Shown here one piece after another: positions 56,458 through 64,000 of a stretch of DNA of 64,000 nt. This DNA is from Puccinia triticina (taxonomy: Eukaryota; Basidiomycota; Pucciniomycetes; Pucciniales; Pucciniaceae). Location: positions 2,810,001 to 2,874,000 of the forward strand of contig NC_070568.1 of the NCBI RefSeq assembly GCF_026914185.1, given 5' to 3'. Made by a program: the position numbers and the translations under genes. A model generated the notes under the pieces. That model ran no database searches. It was not told the DNA's origin and saw nothing but the letters and a program-made list of their open reading frames with translations. Positions within the stretch are counted from its first letter, which is position 1. Each line of letters opens with the position of its first letter.

Positions 56458-56974
56458 TCATATTGAGAGGCTCTACGCTTGGCACTAAGTGACTTAGACC
56501 CCCCAAAATTCTAAAAACGTCAATTCCTTTTTGGCCCCTGACGGAGGTGTCAATATTTGCCCCAAGGGAAGTGAAACTGAGAGAATTGTTATAAAGGCGA
56601 ATTAATGCTTGAAAGTTGACAGCCCCTAGTTGAGAAAGAGTTAGCAAGTCAATGAGATATTCATTGCAATAGGTAAAAACCTTACTCTCATCAGTTCCGG
56701 TAAACAAATCTTCGAGGACTCTTGGCGTCTCGGGTGCCTCGGGGTCCATCATCGGCAAAGTAACTTGGTTCTTTTGACAACAGGTTGAAAATTCTTTGTG
56801 AACTTTCACTCGGTCGAGTTTGGTCGCTTCTTTGTTGAAGTGTAGTGCACCGCAACCAGTGCAAACAACACAACACCCACCAAGCCAATGAGGAATAGTA
56901 AATAAGACTTGGTTCAAAATATAGTTCTCGTTGTTGTCGCATTCGCGAGTAATAGCTTTGAACTTGAAGGTCAT

Positions 56975-58135
56975 ACCTAAAAAATAAATGTGGGATGAAA
57001 TTCTAAGCTCTTTGTCCTGCGAATTTGAAAGTGTGGATCATAGCATGAAATGAGGTTAATCAACTAATTTTTATAATGACTCACTTGAAGGAAGTGATTA
57101 AATTATTCGGCAGGTAACCTTTTGCCGTGAATCTTTTAGGAGGAGGTGTTTGTTGAGTTAGTATGGCTTTTTAATCGGATTATTGTTAGTTAATGACTTA
57201 CAAGAGCCTTCAAAATGTTCTGGATCCTCCTTTGGCAAAATGGATTAAATATCAGAGCCTGCGTGCTCGTTTTAACCAAAGGAAAAAATGAATCTAGCTG
57301 GTAGGATTTTTTCGACCAAACAATTAAAAGAATTTTGTCAATGAAAGGTTGAATTCTTTCCGAGGAAAGAATGTGGTGGAACAAGCATAACTGTATATAT
57401 TAACCAAAAAGTGACACGAGTTGACGACGACTTGATCTGCGGTTAAATAAGAAGTGTTAAAGAATATGTGAATAGACCGAAAAATGGGACGGGTTGGAAG
57501 CTTCAAATGAATCTTTGCAGTGGTATCTGAGAAGGGACAAGTGGTACGACGATGAGGAAGTGAAGTTGGACCTTATAATGAAGAAACCAGATGAAGCAAA
57601 GGGGACTTGCGGATTCTCTTTTAAAAGCAAGCGGCGGCAGATCTTAATTGTAGTTTGCGCGGTAAAGCCAGCTCTCGTGTGCAATGGAAAGGTTGCGATG
57701 CAGTCGTGACCGGGCCAGGCAAATGAAGTTAGTGGGGCTGCAATGAACGACGTGACCCTAAATTTGACCTTAATTCCATGAAAAACATGACCCGACGGTT
57801 GACTCACCAACTTGGGATGTACAGCGAAAACACCCTCGGATCATTTCAACACGGGACAGGCCATTTTGTACGAGGCGGGGTTCGATGTTAAGTGGTTGAA
57901 TGAATACGAGTAACAGGCTGGGCCTTGACAACCTCGTGTTCAGGAAAAGTTGGGAAAGAATCTGGACCAGTTGAACCACTTAGATGAGAAGGACCGCCAC
58001 GTTGAAGAAAAGAGCGATAGATTGAATCTTACCTTGAGTCTATGAAAAGGAAGACCCAGTACTTAACTTACCAGTTTGCCGTGGACACTAACAGCGGATC
58101 GAACGCCTTGTCTTGAAGGTTTCAAACAGATTTTC
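56975..58135. other. Helitron interior, no confident gene
   Basis: Upstream of Rep/helicase. Short frames and splice-like signals occur (a TTTTTTAG acceptor just before 56974 and GTAAG donors near 58.0 kb), so 5' exons of Rep/helicase or another accessory gene may lie here, but I cannot define them. Confidence 0.35.
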
Positions 58136-58157
58136 TGTAGAGACTGTAAAATGAAGA

Positions 58158-58233
58158 TGTGTCTGGTGAGACGACCTCAGCTATGCTGAGACACATACTA
58201 GAGTGCTGCCTTTACCAACTAGGCTACAGACGC
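58158..58233 (-). tRNA. tRNA-like gene in TRIM B 3' LTR, T arm deleted
   Basis: 76 nt, the same sequence as the other copies but lacking 10 nt that span the T loop/B box. Acceptor, A box and variable arm remain. Pol III initiation would be impaired without the B box. Confidence 0.6.
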
Positions 58234-58569
58234 TCGTGGCTGCCAGCTGGGTGGTTGGTTGGTAGTGCTCATGGGTCGATCCGACAGCCCTCCATACTGT
58301 GGTGATACATCATGGTAGCAGACTAATAGAAAACTCAACACCCCCCCTTGCTACATGATGGGAAGTGGGGATTGACCCCAAGAGAGAGTGGGAATGAGAC
58401 CCAGGAAAGATGATCAGCGTAGGGATTGAACCCGTGATCTAGATGTAGGCTTATAGGGGTTTGCGTGGTCTTACAAGTAAGCATTCACAAATTCATCAAG
58501 TCTCTATTGTAAGTGAGTAGCGCTCAGGTAGCTCTGGGCTCATAACCTGTAGAGACTGTAAAATGAAGA

Positions 58570-58655
58570 TGTGTCTGGTGAGAGTCGAACTCACGACCTC
58601 AGCTATGCTGAGACACATACTAGAGTGCTGCCTTTACCAACTAGGCTACAGACGC
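58570..58655 (-). tRNA. tRNA-like gene in TRIM B 5' LTR
   Basis: Full 86-nt form with intact A and B boxes, long variable arm and downstream TTTT on the minus strand; identical in layout to the TRIM A copies. Confidence 0.7.
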
Positions 58656-58762
58656 TTGTGGCTGCCAGCTGGGTGGTTGGTTGGTAGTGCTCATGGGTCG
58701 ATCCGACAGCCCTCCATACTGTGGTGATACATCATGGTAGCAGACTAACAGACAACTCAACA

Positions 58763-59502
58763 TTTGCTGCCTGTTCCTGTATCTCTCAAGAAGTTATAAA
58801 TGATTTTACAACATCATTAATCCCGATGTTAGGCTGTTTATACCAGGAGAGAACTCTTACAAAGTCTTAGAAACGCTGAACAATCACATAAGACATATCT
58901 CAACTACGATTTCTGTTGCAGACCAAATCTTCATGTTCCTCTTCTTATGGTCTTACCTTTAATAGATACCCTTGATTTAGTTATGCTGTCAGAGTCTCCC
59001 AATCCAAACATTAATTTATGGATCAAAGTGATATGTTTGCATCGGGCTGTTGTGGGACTGTAAATCAGAACTGATCTGAATTGCGCGCAAAGGTGATTGA
59101 GAAAGGCGAGGAACAGGATTGACAAGAAGTTGAAGAAAGAGGACGACGATGTGTAGAGAATAACTGCAACTAAAACATGTTCGATGAAAGCCAAAAGATG
59201 AAGGGGACTTTGTAATAACGACTAATTCTTGTGACTGCTAGAGAGAAAAGAGAAAGAAGAAAAACCGAGTAGAACTTGCCAAGATGTCGGCGGTAAAGTC
59301 GGGCGGGCGTGATAGTCTTTTGATGATTAATGAGTTCTAACCGGAATGACCGTGGCGGAAACCTTGAAGTATAGGTTGATGAACTTGTGATTCGAATGGG
59401 GGACGTTTTTCAAGCTTAAGTGTTGGGACTCTTGGCGATTCTTGGCGATGATGTGTGAAAGGACTGGGAGAGAAGTCGAAGCAAAGATAAGGCACTGAGG
59501 AG
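58763..59502. other. Helitron interior, no confident gene
   Basis: A hydrophobic minus-strand frame (58931-59194) is open but has no motif or splice context; not called. Confidence 0.35.
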
Positions 59503-60717
59503 TTAGTTACGCTTCATCCTCTTGGAAGCATCGGCCAAAATGTTCTTGCGGGGACGACCAGGCCCCTTCCTTTTTTGCGGAGGGAAAGCTTCTTCGTCGT
59601 CCTCGTCGTCTTCTTGATCTGGAAAATTGTCGTTTTCATTGTTGGATTGACTGGCAATTGCCTTCTCCTTGCCCTTATAGGATTGTGTTGAACCAATATT
59701 GCTGCCAGAACCTGATGGTGTCGGCGTTGGCGTGAGGGGGGAAGAGTCACCCTTTTTGAAGGTAAACCTGTGTTGATTTGAAGGCAACGTTAGCATTTTA
59801 TGTGAATAATTATTGAGATTGCGTACAATTTTCTTCCCCGGCCACCTGGAGTTGAGCCACCCAATAACATTTTGTTGGGAGAACGCGAATTTTGATGACC
59901 GCTGGTAACGCTTACTCCTCCGACCTTTGAAGACTTGGTTGAATGAAATGCGTGCGAGTTAAAGGAAGAGGAAAGACATACCAAGATGACAGGCATTTTC
60001 GCCTCGATGTCCCAGTCAACGAGATGACCGACGATGGACATCTCTCGTCCGAGAACGTAAAGAATGTGAGTCTTGACGAGGTTCTTTGATGCTGGAACAA
60101 TATATTTGGATAAGAATGGTCGGTGACATCGGGCCTGCAGAAGAAATGTTAGCTAGAACTAATTTGGGCTTTGGTGATTGGTTATCTGAACTTACGACGG
60201 GGTCCCAGTCATTGTGCGAAAGAATGACCTCAAGCTGATTGTCTTCCCCCGCATGAGGGCTGGGAATCTCGTTTCTCTCAATGATGACACCTAAGCCGAC
60301 AACGCCGGTCCGGTTGCTGAAATTGAGGCCAAGGTCTGATGCTTTACCGATCCGCATGATTGATTCTTGAGTATAGGTGATGGTAGGAGTACTGCCGTCG
60401 TTGAGGGCGATCATTCGTACTCCCGTCAAAGAATAAAGGACTCCTTCTTCCAAGGTGTTAGTGATTGCGGTATTAGTCATGAGTTTCACTTCGAAATCAA
60501 TTTCTTTGTCGCCTGCGACACCAGCACATTGGAAAAAGGTCCCAGTGGTTACCAAACCGTACTGGTTGCCGCGCACTACATCGATTTCAGACTAAAAGAG
60601 GAAATGGAATCAACAGCTTGCGTCCTTGAAGAGGACAAACTAGAAGCTCACATCAGCTGTGGCCTCGAAGTGTCCAGAAAGAACGCTCGGATGATTGGAA
60701 GGTCTGGCAACCGACAT
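59503..60717 (-). CDS. Helitron accessory OB-fold-like protein with AT-hook, intact
   Basis: Five exons join in frame: 60717-60652, 60591-60196, 60134-59982, 59924-59827, 59767-59503 (978 nt, 325 aa). It starts MSVARPSNHPSVLSGHFEAT. Middle: TLEEGVLYSLTGVRMIALN, GVVGLGVIIERNEIPSPHAG, QLEVILSHNDWDPV, then YIVPASKNLVKTHILYVLG and MSIVGHLVDWDIEAKMPVIL, the pattern of beta-strand pairs expected of an OB fold. The C-terminus is Ser/Asp-rich with an AT-hook-like KGPGRPRKN and basic tail. No stops; all introns have GT...AG. Likely a single-strand DNA-binding partner of the Helitron (inference). Genes A and C are paralogues. Confidence 0.7.
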
Positions 60718-60759
60718 GCTAGACGAGGTTAAATGAAAGGATGAGTGATTGGGTTGAGT

Positions 60760-62024
60760 CTATGTTGGGGTTGTTGGGCGATGTGGATGATGAGACGGAT
60801 GAGGTGGTTGGAGGTCTTTAAATAAGTGAGAGATTTTCGAACTGGTGAGACTATGTTTCTCTCCCGGGAGAACTGGTATCAATGTAAACGTCAACACCGG
60901 CAAGAAGAATTGAAGTGGAGTAGCAAGGGTAAAGGTTTGAGGTGGCGGTAAGGGTCTAACAAGAAGAATAAATAAATTGGAAAACGAACTTGGCTTCATG
61001 TGGCGATGCTAGGGGGCAAGGCAAAGGTAGACGACCGCATGAAAACAGAGCGAGAGTCGCGGGGTAGCAGATAATCGTTGGTGATAAGGGTCTGACAGTC
61101 TTGGAAGATAATTCGAGGGGAATAGTGGAAGGTTCGATGCGAAGGGTAGACCCGCTGTATTGACTGATGGACGAACCGTGGCGTGAACAACAGGCAGTTA
61201 AGACGACGGGTTGTCATAGGATTTGCGAAAAAGGGAGCCTGGCAATGACGACGAGTCGTCAGGGTTGAGTGTGAAGATGTAGATGCAGTTTGCGTTTCAT
61301 GGGGTCTAGCTGAGTGTGCTCCCAGTGCGGGGTTTAACCGTTGTGAGGTGTGGGGTGAACTTGTTGCGTATCGTGTCGGAAAATTATGGAGTTCAAACAC
61401 ACTGTAAGGTCAATGAAGGTTCAGTATTGTCGGAATACCGTTAAAGGGTGAAATTGGAAAAAGAACAGGATCTGTACTAACTGGTGGGAGGGAGGGTGAG
61501 ACAACCAGCAAGCGACCACTATGGGGACAACGATTCATCAGGGTCCAGTATCGTGATATATTGCGATTTGGTGTTTCAAGTAATCCGGATGAGGTGCCCT
61601 TGCGGTGGCGAGTGTCGACCGTTAGGGGTATGGGCGGAGCTTGAAGTGTTTCGTGATGGGCAAAAAATGTACGGGGGGAAAGGTTTTAGGATATGGACGG
61701 AGCTGGAGGCGTTTCGTGAGGGGGGAAGTATGGGCGAGCTGAAACGGTGTGTGCTCGTTGGGGGGGGAAAATTTTGGGCTGGGTGGAATATAAAAGAGGG
61801 GTCGAAGCGGCCAAGGGGAAAAGAAGCAAGCCCCGGTCTTGGCTTCTTTATGCCGTCGGGGTTTATTTACAATGGGGGCTCAATGGGAATAGGGGGTTTA
61901 AGACAGGTTAGCGGGATTCGCGCCAGTCTTGGGGGTCTCACTTTTACGGAAGTGACCCCCCCAAATACCAAGGGGGAAGCCATGCTCCAGGTTTCTGTAA
62001 AACACTTGTTTATTGAAACTTGGA
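60760..62024 (-). promoter_or_regulatory. Helitron 5' region, non-coding
   Basis: No convincing gene. There is a duplicated ~60-bp motif (GGAGCTTGAAGTGTTTCGTGA / GGAGCTGGAGGCGTTTCGTGA) near 61.63-61.73 kb. A perfect-arm hairpin near 61.93-61.97 kb (GGGGGTC...GACCCCC) lies close to the 5' terminus. Probable promoter for the accessory gene and Rep/helicase. Confidence 0.35.
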
Positions 62025-63174
62025 TTAAAATTTTATGAATTTATGGTGTTATAATTTTATGCAGTCAACTTTGAACACCCCTAGTATACCACTACCCCGA
62101 GAATGTCAAATCCGTTGGGAGATTGCCAAGCGTCTACGCCAAGATACAGTGCTCCAGTGTGGCTCTGGAGGTTTTAAAAAAATGAGCTCAAAACTAGAAT
62201 TACCGATTAAATGAAAGTGAGATGGGATGTTTAACCTTCAAATCTGATTTCACATTTTCCTGAACCGCGGTGTATAGTTGATGAATGGCCTTTGAGATCA
62301 AATGACGGTGAGGTAAGTTTTTGAGGACTGTCAGATGTAAGATGCTCTTCAAGCTGGGGTCTTAAAATACATAGAAAGGTTGTGCAGACTTGGCACACCA
62401 AATTGCACACAATTGGGTGACCTATTGAGGGGCAGGTCAATAGGTAATCATTGCCAGGGGAGGATCAAGCAGTAATAAATTAAACTCACCTCAGGCGAGT
62501 CAATCTCGCCCGTTCCTGATATGCCTAGTGATGCAAGACTGCAGCTGCCATCACCCTGGCTCTGTTGCTTTTAGCAGACCGCTGCGTGTTTCAGGATATT
62601 GCTACACAAAGAGTTGGTCATCAGCCAATTGATTTTGGTTCTACACCTGTTATGACAAACCAAGACCTTGTGAGCTAATTGGAGGATGAAGCGGGCAGAA
62701 TAAATGAATACTCACATCTTACACGGATACGCAATCATTCTGCCACCGTTCTTATCAAGCAGTTGGGAAAGCTGTGGGACGTGGTAAGATCTGTAACTGG
62801 AAATTTGGGCTGTCTTGGCAATTTTTGGGGCTCGGACTTTATAGTTTAACAAAGTCAGCAGGGTGGAAGAGGGAAGCGGAAAAAACGGGTTGAGGGCTTA
62901 CTTAATTCTTCTTGATTGCTCATTGGCTTCAGGAGCTGGCTTCCACTTCCATCCTTGTTGATGGAATCCTGTGTAACTCCAAGTTTTTCTGGATCATCTG
63001 GAGTGGGGGATCCGGCAGAACTGGGGAGAGGAGTGGCGGTTTGGGCTTTCTTGTGCGGACGGCGACGCATTGAGGGCTTTCATGAGTCTGGATATCTAGA
63101 TATACAATGACTTGTATGGGGGATATGTCATCCCCGACCCCCCGTGACCCCCCCTCCCTCCCCCACCAGGAAGG

Positions 63175-63300
63175 CTACAGGCGGGTACCCACGGATATAC
63201 CAGGGTATCAACAAAAATAATGAGAAAAATTGGCACCCGCAGCAAGGGTACCCGCCCCCAAAATGAGTACCCGCCGGCGGGTGCTAGGTACCCGCCACAA
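63175..63300. repeat. GGGTACC-rich minisatellite, second cluster
   Basis: Repeated GCGGGTACCC, GGGTACCCGCC and GAGTACCCGCC words, as at 29130-29275. Confidence 0.7.
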
Positions 63301-64000
63301 GTACTTGAATTCCATCCCTACAGCTCATAGGGCCCCAGTTTCCATGCAGTCACAGGGACAGGCCCAGAGCTACCTGAGTCAGAGCTTTGAGTTCCAACTA
63401 GAAGCAGGCTATTCGGAGACAGGATTGACTAGCGTTGAGCCTGCAGATAGATTTATTGGTCTGGGAATGTCCCAGAGCAACTATGACACCATGAGACCAG
63501 CGCTAGCCAAGCGGCAAGGTCTATATCAGCTACAGTTGCGGTAGTCATCTGTCAGTACCAACCCGTGGGCAAAAGTTGACAGCCAGGTGTGGGGCAAACC
63601 TGAGAGTGTAACATAGGAGGCCCAAAACTCAAATTGACCACATTTTTGGGGTCTTTGGATGTTGTAGATTCTAAATCTATGTGGGCTTGCTGATTGCCTC
63701 AGCCAAAAAAAAGTTTCACTTTTTTTGATCTCTGCCATTGGGACCTGGGCATATGTACATACTATAAGGCCATATATATGGACTTATACTTATTTTAGGG
63801 GCTTATGGAGCTTTGTAAAGCCATAATCTCATGTTTAATTCACACATCTGTGAACATAACATAGCTTCAAGCCTCAAAGCTGCTTAATGGGTCTTGATAA
63901 AAGTGAAAAGATAAGATAGTTTTTGCCACAAAATAATTAACCAGGAAATGAGGTCAAGCTGATCTTTACTTTCTCTCATTTTTCTCACCCATGGCGGACG
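63301..64000. other. No supported feature
   Basis: AT-rich flank with short frames only. One 17-nt match to the TRIM primer-site region (GCCCAGAGCTACCTGAG near 63361) is noted but unexplained. Confidence 0.4.

Larger units (their letters stand above)
46836..56974 (-). pseudogene. Helitron Rep/helicase (RepHel), split by copia
   Basis: N-terminal Cys cluster (CCVVCTGCGALHFNKEA) and GAVNFQALIRLYNN at 56974-56462. The copia element then interrupts PSVEPLN|MSDPGWAQIYVV, which rejoins in frame on excision. The Rep domain (50235-49282) has LFITMTANPKWKDI, RGLPHLHLMV (HUH-type His pair), GPCTGRACWSKDGC and YLYKYITKGHD (catalytic Tyr region). An 80-90-nt intron precedes SAPEAAWRLLKFPLSRRWPP and the PIF1-like helicase (49151-46836): Walker A DGPGGTGKTFLL, Walker B LIVWDEI, IFSGNFRQILPVV, NKSQGQTLHRVGV, YVALSRV. 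Stops after FLDA and near 50250 disable it. Confidence 0.88.
58136..58762 (-). mobile_element. TRIM B: second miniature LTR retrotransposon
   Basis: 627 bp, minus orientation. 5' LTR 58548-58762 (215 bp), 3' LTR 58136-58340 (205 bp, carrying a 10-nt deletion). Same primer site (GGTTATGAGCCCAGAGC) and polypurine tract as TRIM A. Flanks TTTTC and TTTGC match at 4 of 5 bases. The LTRs differ by the deletion and a few substitutions, so it is somewhat older than TRIM A. Confidence 0.9.
39153..62024 (-). mobile_element. Autonomous Helitron with accessory genes (22.9 kb with inserts)
   Basis: The minus-strand 5' end reads A|TCCAAGTTTCAATAAAC at 62024. The 3' end has hairpin GCGGC-GAA-GCCGC (39164-39176), then CTTGAAAGTCTAG at 39153, followed by T. 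It encodes a Rep/helicase protein (56974-46836), an intact OB-fold-like gene at its 5' side, several related genes on its 3' side, and a decayed helicase copy. Removing the copia element and two TRIMs leaves about 16 kb. Nonsense codons in Rep/helicase mean this copy is probably inactive now. Confidence 0.8.
39012..62082. mobile_element. Small TIR element (~200 bp) opened by a Helitron
   Basis: Left end AGGGTGTTCAAAGTTGA at 39012, right end (reverse complement) AGGGGTGTTCAAAGTTGA at 62082. AGTA is present at 39008-39011 and 62083-62086. Only 39012-39152 and 62025-62082 belong to it; the rest is the Helitron. Removing the element and one AGTA restores the hAT reading frame (ILGVVVY|CLCHGDGRK). 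AT-rich and non-coding; superfamily not assigned. Confidence 0.7.
34168..63070 (-). pseudogene. hAT transposase gene, split by three insertions
   Basis: hAT transposases cut and paste DNA with an RNase H-like DDE core split by a helical insert. Exons in order: 63070-62902 (N-terminus); BED finger across an intron, GGRMIAYPCKMC to NILKHAAVC (62.84-62.56 kb); TQLCAIWCAKSAQPFYVF (about 62.4); ALYLGVDAWQSPNGFDILG (62.1) joining CLCHGDGRKHKFNAMPLDFI (39.0); IVLDNASNNEVMVNELKKL and IRCFAHVLNLIAKAIL (38.8-38.6); SIARKLNKLPNSKALFLKIC and ERDIATRWNPTLVQLNGVV (37.0-36.9); YLSAVLQLFYEITLQVL (34.9-34.6); LHPSFKDQYFKVAGW (34.5); and SDPIDTWLAGDIILDEFNP with VEWWLKQK (34.3-34.2). Stops after HAAVC, after FYVF and after RGNK show it is dead. 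Confidence 0.85.

Noticed and set aside
57494..57709. 71-aa plus-strand frame inside the Helitron
   Set aside because: Looks coding-like, but the strand is opposite to all Helitron genes and no motif or partner exon was found.
61484..62038. 184-aa plus-strand frame at the Helitron 5' end
   Set aside because: Gly-rich translation of a G-rich non-coding stretch, crossing the Helitron terminus; no motif.
63355..63380. Another TRIM primer site (GCCCAGAGCTACCTGAG)
   Set aside because: Only 17 nt match, with no LTR or polypurine tract nearby; unexplained or chance.

Overview
This is a eukaryotic, almost certainly fungal, window made mostly of transposable elements nested inside one another. Coding stretches are split by short GT-AG introns (about 40-90 nt, often with CTAAC or CTGAT branch sites). 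A HIS6-type histidine-biosynthesis gene relic is present. The mix of Tad1-like LINE, Ty1/copia, hAT, PIF/Harbinger-like, CACTA-like and gene-carrying Helitron elements fits a basidiomycete. A rust fungus (Pucciniales) is my inference from the repeat load and element types; I see no species marker.

Left part (1-31.4 kb). A decayed Ty1/copia element (about 0.94-8.94 kb, +) is split by a LINE that lost its reverse transcriptase (1673-5270, -, 10-bp target duplication) and by an ~800-bp solo LTR (7087-7880, 5-bp duplication). A second copy of that LTR lies at 25445-26250. Several non-autonomous Helitrons follow. They are recognised by a TCCAAGT 5' end and a 3' hairpin GCGGC-NNN-GCCGC followed by CTAG|T: 11167-13460 (+), 18671-22368 (+) and probably 9107-16426 (-). 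The 18671-22368 element carries a broken HIS6 fragment and an apparently intact homeodomain gene. A lineage-specific two-exon gene lies at 16.7-18.5 kb. Small TIR elements and unusual minisatellites whose units are themselves palindromes fill much of the rest.

Right part (34.2-63.1 kb). The backbone is one hAT transposase gene on the minus strand, BED finger at 63 kb and dimerisation region at 34.2 kb. Three insertions split it: a PIF/Harbinger-like element (35007-36843, TSD TTA), a perfect foldback element (37052-38228, TSD TTAATTTA), and a small TIR element (ends 39012 and 62082, TSD AGTA) that was itself entered by a 22.9-kb autonomous Helitron (39153-62024). Removing the third insertion plus one target copy restores the hAT reading frame.

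The Helitron carries a Rep/helicase gene, a decayed second helicase copy and a family of related OB-fold-like accessory genes, one of them intact (59503-60717). It was later entered by a nearly pristine Ty1/copia element (50853-56457, TSD TCATA) and by two miniature LTR elements (TRIMs; 43368-44004, TSD GAATC; 58136-58762). Each TRIM LTR contains a tRNA-like gene with Pol III A and B boxes and a T-run terminator. The TRIMs share LTR ends, polypurine tract and the start of a half-tRNA(Met) primer site with the copia element, so copia proteins are the likely source of TRIM mobility.

All coordinates were read by eye. Splice sites are inferred from frame continuity, and family names rest on motif recognition, not on searches.
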